Origin: Marinobacter nitratireducens
GTDB taxonomy: Bacteria > Pseudomonadota > Gammaproteobacteria > Pseudomonadales > Oleiphilaceae
Direction: 5' to 3'
Assembly (NCBI RefSeq): GCF_000708045.1
Contig: NZ_ANIE01000003.1
Span: 310,001-374,000, forward strand
Length of the DNA: 64,000 bases
Shown here: positions 18,466 to 26,832 of the stretch, piece by piece
Position numbering within the stretch: the stretch's first letter is position 1
How the letters are laid out: each line of letters begins with the position of its first letter
Notes under the pieces: model-generated
Database searches by the model: none
The model's input: the letters and a program-made list of their open reading frames with translations, nothing else
Told to the model about the DNA's origin: nothing
Position numbers and translations under genes: made by a program

Positions 18466-19575
18466 CTAGGTGAGTGATTGATAAAGAGCTATGTACTTCC
18501 GGACGTTTTCTCGCCGATCAAAATGCTCTCGTACATGACTCTCTCCGGCGGATGCCTTGAACTGGGCGTCTGCTGGCTGCTTAATCAGCCGATCCAGAGC
18601 TGCCGCATACCCAGATGCGGAATGTTCTTTTACGAGAGTTCCGCAGCGACCGTAATCGAGAGCCTCTGGTATGCCGCCTGTGTCATGGGCTACCACAGGA
18701 ATCTTCAAGGCCAGCGCTTCAATGAGCGTCATTGGAAGGCCTTCGTGATCGGATGGCATGAGCAGCGCGTCGAGTTGCCTTATTGCGGGTGTAGCCGGGT
18801 TGAGAAAACCAACGAATGAAATATGTTGATCCAATTCATGCTCACGAGTTCGCGCTTCAAGGGATTTCCTGAGAGGCCCATCGCCGATGATTACTCCTCG
18901 CACATTATGCCCAAAGCGTTTTCTGAGTAAATCGAGGGCTTCAATAAAAAGATCCGCGCGTTTGACTGGTACCAAACGGCCGACCAGCCCGACAGTGAAA
19001 ACCTGGCCGGCCTTCTCTTCGGCGGGCTGATGCTGCTCCTGCGATAGCTCCTGGACGTCGATAAAGTTATGAATCAAGGATGTTTTCCCGGGATAAGGGC
19101 GCTCTAACAATTCCTTGAGTTGCTTCGATACCGCGACAATGCCTTGCTGAAACCAGCGACCAATCAAGGTATCAATACCATCGAGAGTTCTTTTTACCGG
19201 TTTTTTCCAGCTTCGGGTATGTTCGGGATTACCGTGTACGGTTCGCACAGAACAGCGAACGCCGGCAAGACGTTGAGCTGTTACGCCAAGGATGTTCTCT
19301 TTGAATCCATGAGTGTGTATGACATTGGCACCATTACTCCTGATATGACATCGAATGGACTGAATCATCTGATAGGCGCTGAGTGAGGTTTCATCCGCCA
19401 CTGTCACGGGAACCCCCAGGCTCTGGAGCTTATTAGCCAGTACGCCGTGGTTGAAGACGATGGCTGTGGGATTAATTTCGCGGGTTTCAGACAGGGCTTT
19501 GATGAGCTGATAGACCTGTACTTCTGCACCAGCCCACAAATCTCCTGACGCAATGTGAGTCACGGTGAGGCTCAT
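18466..19575 (-). CDS. Glycosyltransferase family 4 (GT-B), XrtA-locus type
   Basis: This 369-residue GT-B glycosyltransferase has an N-terminal acceptor domain (MSLTVTHIASGDLWAGAEVQ) and a C-terminal nucleotide-sugar domain (VGRLVPVKRADLF, VIIGDGPLR, and the E-x7-E motif in HEGLPMTLIEAL). It probably adds a hexose to the lipid-linked repeat unit at the cytoplasmic face. The gene is convergent with the NRPS with only three bases between the two stop codons, so the transcripts must overlap. Its start overlaps the upstream deacetylase by four bases. Confidence 0.88.
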   Translation of the reverse strand: MSLTVTHIASGDLWAGAEVQVYQLIKALSETREINPTAIVFNHGVLANKLQSLGVPVTVADETSLSAYQMIQSIRCHIRSNGANVIHTHGFKENILGVTAQRLAGVRCSVRTVHGNPEHTRSWKKPVKRTLDGIDTLIGRWFQQGIVAVSKQLKELLERPYPGKTSLIHNFIDVQELSQEQHQPAEEKAGQVFTVGLVGRLVPVKRADLFIEALDLLRKRFGHNVRGVIIGDGPLRKSLEARTREHELDQHISFVGFLNPATPAIRQLDALLMPSDHEGLPMTLIEALALKIPVVAHDTGGIPEALDYGRCGTLVKEHSASGYAAALDRLIKQPADAQFKASAGESHVREHFDRRENVRKYIALYQSLT

Positions 19576-20588
19576 GAGGAAAACAGGCTCCGTCCGATCG
19601 TAGACAGGCTTAAGCGGCGGGAGCGGCCATTGCCGTCATGAAAGTTAAAGCGCTTCAGGTTATGGACCGGTGTGGTCGTGTCATTCAGGCCATTTTGTGT
19701 CGTGCAGGCGCCGAGATAATTACCGCTGACAAGGTGCTCACCTTTGTCGGTAATGTCTCCATTGGGATAGCAGAACAAGGATATCGGGCCGATATTCAGT
19801 GATTCCAGTTCGTGCTTGCAAAGCACTATCTCATCTTCAAGGGATGCTTGATCCAAGAGCATATTGAGCCTGAAATGTTCTCTGGTATGGGCTCCAAAAC
19901 GTACCAGACCTGATGAAGCCATTTCCCGGAGTTCGCTGTTATTGAGGATCAGGCGAGAGGATGAAGGATGGGGTGCTTCATTCAGTGTTATCCCGGAAAG
20001 GATCGTGTTGTCATCAAGCGATTTGAGATTGTTTACAAGGCCATCCGCCTCTTCCACAGATAGGCCACGTTCACTGAACGGCGTACCTGCGGCATACTGT
20101 TTCAGCCATTCATTGATTTCTGGCGGTCTGCTGGAAGGCTCAAGCCGTGATAGCTCGATGACGCGTTCCGGCCAGAACACGCGATTTGTGTTGAGGTACT
20201 GACTGACCAGAAATATCGTTGCAGGAACACGGTATTTCTCAAGCAGTGGGAAGGCGTAGCTGTAATTGTCTTGCCAGCCATCGTCGAAGGTCAGGGCGAC
20301 GGCAAGTTTGGGGAGTTTTTCTCCGGCTTTTCTTTTTCTAACCCACTCATCCAAGTGGACGAACGAAGCGTTCAGGGATTGAAATAGCTCAAGATGGCTA
20401 TCAAGGGTTTCAGGCGACGCGACCATTCCGGGTTGCTCGATGTTTCGAAGAGGGGATTCTGTGGGCAGTATCCGGTGGTAGGTCAAAATAACAAGAGTCG
20501 GCTTTTTTGCCATCCTGAGTCGAAGCAGGCCAATGTAAGAGAACGCTGAGTGCAAAGCACTTTTCACAAGACCTTTTACAATCGTCAT
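19572..20588 (-). CDS. Polysaccharide deacetylase (NodB/CE4 family)
   Basis: This 338-residue protein carries the CE4 motifs TFDDGWQDNY (residues about 102-111) and HTREH (about 237-241). The opening YHRI segment after a short hydrophobic N-terminus is typical of bacterial chitooligosaccharide/EPS deacetylases. It is a second deacetylase, different in sequence from the one at 10422-11303, so at least two N-acetyl groups or two maturation stages may be involved. It is co-transcribed with the GT4 gene downstream on the minus strand. The gene starts 97 bases from the divergent phosphopantetheinyl transferase gene, so the promoters of both lie in that gap. Confidence 0.87.
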   Translation of the reverse strand: MTIVKGLVKSALHSAFSYIGLLRLRMAKKPTLVILTYHRILPTESPLRNIEQPGMVASPETLDSHLELFQSLNASFVHLDEWVRKRKAGEKLPKLAVALTFDDGWQDNYSYAFPLLEKYRVPATIFLVSQYLNTNRVFWPERVIELSRLEPSSRPPEINEWLKQYAAGTPFSERGLSVEEADGLVNNLKSLDDNTILSGITLNEAPHPSSSRLILNNSELREMASSGLVRFGAHTREHFRLNMLLDQASLEDEIVLCKHELESLNIGPISLFCYPNGDITDKGEHLVSGNYLGACTTQNGLNDTTTPVHNLKRFNFHDGNGRSRRLSLSTIGRSLFSS

Positions 20589-20685
20589 TCAAGCCATCCC
20601 TGTGTATCTGTTAACCGGCTGTAAACGGCCGAATCCGACGATCGCTATGGTAACATAACGGATTGGATGCATACGGATCAGCTCC

Positions 20686-21468
20686 ATGGATATAGGACAC
20701 CCAGCCAACTTTCTTTTTGCCCTGGACGGTATTGTACTGTCTGACATACCAACTTGCGTCCTGGACAGCCTACCTCGTATTGAATCGGAGTATTGCCGAG
20801 CGTTCAGTAGAGAAAGCGACCAAGTCATGGCTTTCTGTTCAAGGCTATTACGTCGAGCATTGATCTCTGCGGCAACAATTACTGAAAAGCAGGAACTGGT
20901 ATTCGGCAATACTCCAACAGGAAGGCCGTATGTCGACTCTGACTGCAGCCCATTCCCGGATCTTGAGTTCAATATATCCCATTCGAATGGTTTACTGGAC
21001 GTGCTGCTGGTACCCGAGGGGGCGTGCGGCGTGGATATCGAAGTACACGACGACCAGATGGTTCCAGCCGATTTGATGACTGCCGCTCATTTTTCTGACA
21101 AAGAACTGGGATTTATGTCTCAGGCACAGGGTGAGCATGATCTGAAGCGTCGTTTCTATCTCGTGTGGACGCTTAAAGAAGCTTTATTGAAACATCGTGG
21201 CGATGGCTTGGCAGGAATCGGGGAGTTGGACATATTCGATGTCGTTAATGTATCGCCGCAGCGTCACACTTTTGATGTTCTGGGTTTGGATCCCGAACTC
21301 GAGTTTTACGTCGATTTGAATGAGCGATATTCTCTTGCCTGCGTGTACAGTAAACGATTGATGCCATTAAACTCCCGATTCTATTCACCAGAACAGAGTC
21401 TGGACTTTATTAAGGATCTTGAGAGGCGAGATAAGCCAAACACTATCACAAGGATGATGTTACCGTGA
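20686..21468 (+). CDS. 4'-phosphopantetheinyl transferase (Sfp family)
   Basis: This 260-residue Sfp-type enzyme moves the phosphopantetheine arm of CoA to carrier-protein serines. Its three motifs are present: FNISHSNGL (P1), CGVDIEVHD with the Mg-binding Asp and Glu, and FYLVWTLKEALLKHRGDGL (WxxKEA). The only carrier domains in the window are Ser570 and Ser1621 of the NRPS, so I infer that the enzyme serves the NRPS. It is divergent from the deacetylase gene and its stop overlaps the GTG of the following GT2 gene, so it is translated with EPS genes. Confidence 0.92.
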   Translation: MDIGHPANFLFALDGIVLSDIPTCVLDSLPRIESEYCRAFSRESDQVMAFCSRLLRRALISAATITEKQELVFGNTPTGRPYVDSDCSPFPDLEFNISHSNGLLDVLLVPEGACGVDIEVHDDQMVPADLMTAAHFSDKELGFMSQAQGEHDLKRRFYLVWTLKEALLKHRGDGLAGIGELDIFDVVNVSPQRHTFDVLGLDPELEFYVDLNERYSLACVYSKRLMPLNSRFYSPEQSLDFIKDLERRDKPNTITRMMLP

Positions 21469-22592
21469 TTGAAGTACTTTTCTGGGTTGCTTTGCTCGGC
21501 TCTGTTTACAGCTATTTTCTCTACCCGTTTGCCTTGAGTCTTATACCGACACGGGTTAGCCAAATGCGTCAAGCAGATGGATACCAGCCTCGGATTTCTT
21601 TGATTGTGACGGCACACAATGAAGAAGGGAGAATCGTAAAAAAGCTGGAAAACTGTCTGGCCATCGACTATCCCAATCTCGAAATTATTATTGCTTCTGA
21701 CGCATCAACCGATCGTACGGACGACATCGTTAAGGGGTATTCCCAAAAGGGTGTAACCCTTGCCAGAGCGGACGAACGAAAGGGAAAAGAGTATGCCCAG
21801 TTGCAGGCGATTAAAGCTGCTAAGGGTGACATCCTGGTCTTTTCTGATGTGGCAACGGACATCCCGACTGATGCGCTGCAAAAGATGGTTTTTTACTTCC
21901 GAGATGACAGCGTCGGAGCCGTTTCAAGCGAGGACCGCTTCATCACCCGGGACGGGGGAATTGCAGGTGAAGGCGCCTATGTTAAGTACGAAATGTGGTT
22001 ACGGAGCCTGGAATCCAAGCGGGCGGGCCTAGTTGGTCTCAGTGGTTCCTTCTTTGCCGCACGTAAGGAAGTTTGCCAGCAATGGGACATCGCTGCGCCA
22101 AGTGATTTCAACACCGCCCTTAATTGTGCGTCTCAGAAACTCGTTGCTGTCTCAGCGCCAGATGTACTCGGTTACTATCAGGATGTGGCGGACAGCAAAA
22201 AAGAATACGAACGAAAGCTACGGACCATAATCAGGGGCCTGACAGCGATTGAGCGTCACCCAGAGGTGATGAACCCTGTTAGATACGGATGGTTTTCGTT
22301 CCAGGTTCTCAGTCACAAACTGATGCGTTGGGCCGTTCCCTGGTTCCTGCTTCTTCTAATCGTTACCTCGGTACCAATGGCAGACGAGGGCGGTTTGTAT
22401 TCATTGGCCCTGTTTGGCCAGCTTATTTTCTATCTGTGCGTGTTTCTGGCCTACGCGAGGCCATCGCTTCGTGACAACAAATTTCTGAAAATCCCGTTCT
22501 TTTTCATTCAGGTTAATCTGGCTATTGCTCATGCAACAATCCGCTTTTTATCGGGGACGAGGATGACTGTCTGGACACCGTCAAAACGATGA
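21465..22592 (+). CDS. Glycosyltransferase family 2, membrane-bound
   Basis: This 375-residue processive-type GT2 has an N-terminal membrane helix (residues about 2-22), a GT-A catalytic domain (VTAHNEEGRI, DASTDRTDD, FSDVATD as the D-x-D region, FFAARKEV), and three C-terminal hydrophobic segments (about 280-360). It is predicted to elongate the EPS backbone or repeat unit. The GTG start at 21465 overlaps the PPTase stop (GTGA), so the two genes are translationally coupled. Confidence 0.88.
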   Translation: MIEVLFWVALLGSVYSYFLYPFALSLIPTRVSQMRQADGYQPRISLIVTAHNEEGRIVKKLENCLAIDYPNLEIIIASDASTDRTDDIVKGYSQKGVTLARADERKGKEYAQLQAIKAAKGDILVFSDVATDIPTDALQKMVFYFRDDSVGAVSSEDRFITRDGGIAGEGAYVKYEMWLRSLESKRAGLVGLSGSFFAARKEVCQQWDIAAPSDFNTALNCASQKLVAVSAPDVLGYYQDVADSKKEYERKLRTIIRGLTAIERHPEVMNPVRYGWFSFQVLSHKLMRWAVPWFLLLLIVTSVPMADEGGLYSLALFGQLIFYLCVFLAYARPSLRDNKFLKIPFFFIQVNLAIAHATIRFLSGTRMTVWTPSKR

Positions 22593-22623
22593 TTTCTATG
22601 GAGTTATCCTGGGGGCAGACAGA

Positions 22624-23775
22624 ATGACCTTGAGCATGTTGAGGCCTGTGGGAAATCGTGTTCCCCTGCCTGAAGTCTCAGCTGAGGGGGAATACCCTTG
22701 GCATTCGTACAATACGGAGTTCATGGATTCTGGTACCTCGTCGCTTTATGTCGCGTTGGTTTGTGCAAAGAAGTTAAGGCCTGATGTCGAAGATCCGGAG
22801 GTAATCATGCCCGCCTATGGCTGCCCTGATCTCATAGCTGCCGCTGTTGCAGCCGGGGTTCGGCCTGTGCTGGTAGATTTGGTCAAGGACTCGCCCTGGA
22901 TGGACGAGGAAGGGGTAACATCGCGCGTTAGCGAAAATACGGTTGCCATACTGGCAGTGAACTTTCTCGGTATTCTTGCTCCCCTTTCGGGCCTCAGAGT
23001 GATCGCTGACGAGCACTCTATTTTCTTGATTGAGGACTCGGCACAGGCGATTCCGCCGTCGTCCGCACATAGCAACGAGGCGGATTTTGTTGTGCTTAGT
23101 TTCGGGCGAGGAAAGCCTGTGAACCTGATGGGAGGTGGGGCGCTCCTCTATAGGCATTCCTACAATTCTGTGGTGTCAGATGTAATCAATATGTATCCCG
23201 GCACTTCAATTGTTTGCGATGTCCGTTGGCATTTGAAGCGCGGCTTATTCAACCTACTTATGAGCAGGATAGCGTATGGGGTATTGCTCCGTATCCCAAT
23301 GCTCCATCTGGGTGAAACGCGCTTCCATGCCTTGGGTGAGATAAGACGACTGTCAATTCCACGGGCATTGGTACTGTCTGGTATCACCAAATTTTCGGGG
23401 TCTTCGAGCCGGGTCCGCGTCTGGTTCCAGGAGCTTCACCATCTGGAAGAAGAGGGCTGGCTCTTACTCCATGGGAATAATTCTGAGTCGGATGAACCCG
23501 AATCGAACTTCCAACAAGCCTTGCGGTTTGGAGTACTCGCCCAATCAACGGTAGATCGGGATTGTGCCATCAGAGAGTTAAATAAGATCGGTATAGGTGC
23601 TAACGCTTTGTACGGTGTGTGTTTGCCTGCTATCTCAGGTGTTTCTGAGTATACGAAGGACGACGAGAACAGTTTTCCCAATGCCGAGAACTTTGCAAAA
23701 CGCCTGTTAACCCTTCCAGTCCATGATGGTGTGACGGACCAGGATATCCGAAAGGCTGTTGGGGCGTTACTGTGA
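22624..23775 (+). CDS. DegT/DnrJ/EryC1/StrS-like PLP aminotransferase
   Basis: This 383-residue type-I-fold PLP enzyme resembles sugar aminotransferases. Visible elements: SGTSSLYVAL (phosphate cup), MPAYGCPDLIAAAVAAG, EDSAQA (Asp binding the pyridine nitrogen), and Lys164 in SFGRGKPVNLMGGGALL, the likely Schiff-base lysine. The usual motif SFHPTKNLGGGEGG is altered, so it is a divergent member. It could make an amino sugar for the glycan, or an amino acid precursor for the NRPS. The gene is convergent with the exosortase gene and their 3' ends overlap by nine bases. Confidence 0.8.
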   Translation: MTLSMLRPVGNRVPLPEVSAEGEYPWHSYNTEFMDSGTSSLYVALVCAKKLRPDVEDPEVIMPAYGCPDLIAAAVAAGVRPVLVDLVKDSPWMDEEGVTSRVSENTVAILAVNFLGILAPLSGLRVIADEHSIFLIEDSAQAIPPSSAHSNEADFVVLSFGRGKPVNLMGGGALLYRHSYNSVVSDVINMYPGTSIVCDVRWHLKRGLFNLLMSRIAYGVLLRIPMLHLGETRFHALGEIRRLSIPRALVLSGITKFSGSSSRVRVWFQELHHLEEEGWLLLHGNNSESDEPESNFQQALRFGVLAQSTVDRDCAIRELNKIGIGANALYGVCLPAISGVSEYTKDDENSFPNAENFAKRLLTLPVHDGVTDQDIRKAVGALL

Positions 23776-25293
23776 GTACTCGGTTTCACTCATGAATCGA
23801 ATAAGTGATTGCCTTGCTTCTGTGCAGTCAGGAGATTCTCTTCCCTCACATTCCGCGGCAATAGCCAAAAAGCTCCCATTAGACCTTCCTGAGAGCCCAC
23901 GAAGGCCACCGTACAACTTGATCTCAATGCGGGAAGCTGAGGCCAAATCCCCCAGGCGATACCATGACCATAGCAATACCGAGCGCCCATCTTCGAGGCT
24001 GACAAGTTGGGTTTCTTTCACGCGATCAATACCGAAGCCATTTTGGCGCGGGGCGGAGACCATAGACTGATCGAGGAGACTCCACTCAGCTTCGTCGTAC
24101 AGATTATTCTTATAGTAAATCAGCTCTTTGCCCTGTTTTTGCTGTCGATAGGCTTCGATTTGAAACTGAACCTGCTGCAGTTGTTCAGATACATAGGTGC
24201 CGGCTGCCGAAATGTCGGGGTTAACGAATGACGGTGACCAGATGGTTGCAAACCGCAGAGGGCCCCGCCACTGTTCTCCGGCTACTGGCAGGCTTGGCGA
24301 CCAGTCATTGTTGGAGTCTTCGAAAATGACGGTTTGCGAATAGAACGTCACAGGAACAAGTAACACAATGACAGAAGCGAGGAGGGCAGCGCGGTAACTC
24401 AACGATCTACTACCAAGAGGTGTAGCTTCTTGATCAACCGCTGATTGGATTCTTAGTTCAAGCGGAGTCGGATTGTTTGCCTCTGGTTCCAGGCGACGGG
24501 CTATAAAAAATAGGGGAACCAGGCAGATGGCTAGAAATGTTAGCCACCCGAACGCTTCGTGATCCTCGATAATTGAGCTTTGCATATCGGTCACATGACC
24601 AATCACGATGATCCCAAATACCCTAATCCAATTAGCCAACATCGAGAGCAGCGCCGCGAAAACAGTCAATATCAATGACCGCTTATATCCAGGGAGGTAC
24701 AGGAACCCATAGAGCGGAGCAAGAAAAAGTCCGACCATCAGATAACGTACGCCGGAGCAGCCGCCCGCAACGAAAAAGGTACCGGCGGGTATCGTAATAT
24801 AAAGTTCATGAATGTCTGCAGGAATGCCTACAACTTGAAGTAGCAAGCTATTAACGAAGACCGTAATGGCCTGAAAAATGGGCGACATATCGTCCCATAT
24901 GGGGGAGGCGAAGATCAGTAGTCCGATGGGTACGCCTGCAAGTTTCAGGAACCGGGGGCCATAGATGGCCCAGCCCCAGCTGGCCATGAGGAACGGTAAG
25001 CAAAGGAGGCGAAGAGTCTTTATATCCGCAGATTTAGCAATCAGCATCACCAAGCTTACAAGTAGCAAGCTCAAAAAACCAATTCCGGACGGGTTGGGGG
25101 CGAGGTTGTAAAGCGCGCACCTTACTTTGAACAAAAGATATAGGCTAGCGCCAAGCACGAGAAATCCGTGCCCATATATGGTCCCTTGAAACCAAAGTTC
25201 AAAGAACTCAAGCCATTCAGGTAGAAAGAGTAAAGGTAAAAAGGTAGCATAAAGCCACGCTGTGGGACGGGGCCCTAAATGGACTGACTGCAT
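23767..25293 (-). CDS. xrtA: Exosortase A fused to EpsI domain (XrtA)
   Basis: This 508-residue protein has an integral-membrane cysteine-protease-like exosortase in residues about 1-270 with several transmembrane helices. The family triad is visible: Cys179 in GGCSGVRYL, Arg224 in NWIRVFG, and His245 in EDHEAFGW. Residues about 300-508 have one membrane helix followed by a periplasmic EpsI-like (TIGR02914-type) domain containing AGEQWRGP and RLGDLAS. XrtA is believed to cleave C-terminal PEP-CTERM signals and transfer the protein to a cell-surface acceptor. Candidate substrates are encoded at 40454-41203 and 37310-37879. A 128-bp gap separates it from the divergent glycosyltransferase gene. 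Confidence 0.93.
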   Translation of the reverse strand: MQSVHLGPRPTAWLYATFLPLLFLPEWLEFFELWFQGTIYGHGFLVLGASLYLLFKVRCALYNLAPNPSGIGFLSLLLVSLVMLIAKSADIKTLRLLCLPFLMASWGWAIYGPRFLKLAGVPIGLLIFASPIWDDMSPIFQAITVFVNSLLLQVVGIPADIHELYITIPAGTFFVAGGCSGVRYLMVGLFLAPLYGFLYLPGYKRSLILTVFAALLSMLANWIRVFGIIVIGHVTDMQSSIIEDHEAFGWLTFLAICLVPLFFIARRLEPEANNPTPLELRIQSAVDQEATPLGSRSLSYRAALLASVIVLLVPVTFYSQTVIFEDSNNDWSPSLPVAGEQWRGPLRFATIWSPSFVNPDISAAGTYVSEQLQQVQFQIEAYRQQKQGKELIYYKNNLYDEAEWSLLDQSMVSAPRQNGFGIDRVKETQLVSLEDGRSVLLWSWYRLGDLASASRIEIKLYGGLRGLSGRSNGSFLAIAAECEGRESPDCTEARQSLIRFMSETEYSQ

Positions 25294-25374
25294 TGGGTTG
25301 AAAGTCCTTTTCTTACGTCATAACAGAGCAGCAGTCTAGCACTACTCAGCAGGACGCAACAGCAATAGACGGCA

Positions 25375-25389
25375 GTTGGCTGAGCCAAC
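25375..25389. repeat. Perfect 15-bp inverted repeat upstream of xrtA and the glycan cluster
   Basis: GTTGGCT and AGCCAAC flank a single central G in the 128-bp divergent intergenic region (25294-25421). It has no T-run, so it is not a typical terminator. It may be an operator between the exosortase gene and the glycosyltransferase cluster, or chance. Confidence 0.4.
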
Positions 25390-25421
25390 GATGTGAAGTA
25401 AAGCAAAGGACAGCCTAGGTA

Positions 25422-26792
25422 ATGAGCAAGCGTGTATTACTGATCTCGTATTATTTTTATCCCGATGTTGCCATTGGCGCCAAGCGACCGAGTCAGTTAG
25501 TGAAGGCGCTCATTGCGGAGGGGTGGTCTGTTGATGTTATTACCAATCGCTTAGGCGCAGCAGAAGAAGAATGTAGAAGAGGCTCATCAGATTATGGTGA
25601 AATCCTGTCTATTTATCACCATCCGGGGATCTTAAACCCTACTTGGAAATTCTTGAAGAGGCTAAAACAAAGAATTTCAAAGAGTACTGGTGTTGAAAGC
25701 ACCCAAGAGCAGAAGCACGAGTTGACCGAAGCACAAAGCACGCATGCGTCTGGATTAAAGCGATGGCTTTTGTGGTTGCGTAGCCATATATTCTCATTAC
25801 AGTCGTTATTTAGTGAGACGAAAGCTTGGGCCGCATTATCATTGGCTCGAATTCTTTTACTATGGAGCACTCGTAGAAAATACGACTTGGTAATTAGCAC
25901 TAGCCCCCCAGATTCAGTCCATTTTCTAGGTCTCATATCGAAAAAGCTCTTCAATGCCCCGTTAATAACTGATCTTCGTGATCCATTGATTATGTGGGAG
26001 GAGGTTGATCCTCAGACAGTCACGAAGTTCAGACAGAGCTTTGAAGAGAGCATGGAAAAGACGTATTACAAAAATTCTGATCATATCGTCGTCACGTCTC
26101 CCAGATTGGAGGCTGAGTTGCTTCATAATCATGGTTTGAAGGTTGGATCTGTCACGACAATTTATAACGGGTTTGATGGGAAAATCTCAGATGCCATTGT
26201 GCCAGTAATGCCTCCGGTAAAAGGGGTGTTCGCGGGAAATCTTTATTTTAAAAGAAATCCTATCCCCTTATTTGAAGCAATCAAGGAATTGAAGAAAAAT
26301 AATATTGTTAACGGTGACGTCTTTAGGTTCGATTTTTATGGTGACTGTGCGATTTGGAATGGAATAGACCTGAGGGAATGGTTGGAGGAAAATGGAATTG
26401 ATGACATTGTATCAATTAAGGGGCTAATCTCTCCTCAAGAGGTCGAATCTATTTTAGGCCAGTATCATATCTTATTGAATTTCACACAGTTTCAGCCAAG
26501 ACAGATTCCGGCAAAGACCTTCGAATATTTGAGGTTCCCAGGAAGAATGCTCCTTATTTCTGAGCCAGGGTCCGATGCCGCTAATCTCGTAAAGGATGAT
26601 GAGCTTGGAGTAGTGGTAGCCCCGGATCGCGACTCTATATGCCGCGAGCTCAAAACAATAATAGATGGATGTGAATCCGAATTACGTATCGATAGAGAAG
26701 AGATGTCGCGGAGAATGAAATATTCTAGAGAGTTGCAGAATAGACGTTATGTCGCTCTAGCTGAACGAGTAGCTTTTAAAGAGTCGTTATAA
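25422..26792 (+). CDS. Glycosyltransferase family 4
   Basis: This 456-residue GT-B enzyme opens with the classic acceptor-domain signature (RVLLISYYFYPDVAIGAKRPSQLVKAL) and carries a C-terminal sugar-nucleotide domain (VTTIYNGFDG, GVFAGNLYFKRNPIPLFEAI, and AKTFEYLRFPGRMLL). An insertion of about 60 basic residues between about 75 and 140 is unusual. It is the first gene of the A+T-rich glycan block; codon use shifts markedly to TTA, ATA and AAT from here. It is predicted to add a sugar to the repeat unit. Confidence 0.87.
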   Translation: MSKRVLLISYYFYPDVAIGAKRPSQLVKALIAEGWSVDVITNRLGAAEEECRRGSSDYGEILSIYHHPGILNPTWKFLKRLKQRISKSTGVESTQEQKHELTEAQSTHASGLKRWLLWLRSHIFSLQSLFSETKAWAALSLARILLLWSTRRKYDLVISTSPPDSVHFLGLISKKLFNAPLITDLRDPLIMWEEVDPQTVTKFRQSFEESMEKTYYKNSDHIVVTSPRLEAELLHNHGLKVGSVTTIYNGFDGKISDAIVPVMPPVKGVFAGNLYFKRNPIPLFEAIKELKKNNIVNGDVFRFDFYGDCAIWNGIDLREWLEENGIDDIVSIKGLISPQEVESILGQYHILLNFTQFQPRQIPAKTFEYLRFPGRMLLISEPGSDAANLVKDDELGVVVAPDRDSICRELKTIIDGCESELRIDREEMSRRMKYSRELQNRRYVALAERVAFKESL

Positions 26793-26832
26793 GATGGTGT
26801 ATTTTAGGGGATATGCCTAAAGGCAGGGTTTG

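Noticed and set aside
22624..23775. Whether the aminotransferase was inactive because the usual family motif is altered.
   Set aside because: Lys164 is kept in the SFGRGK segment and the Asp in EDSAQA is present, so activity is plausible.
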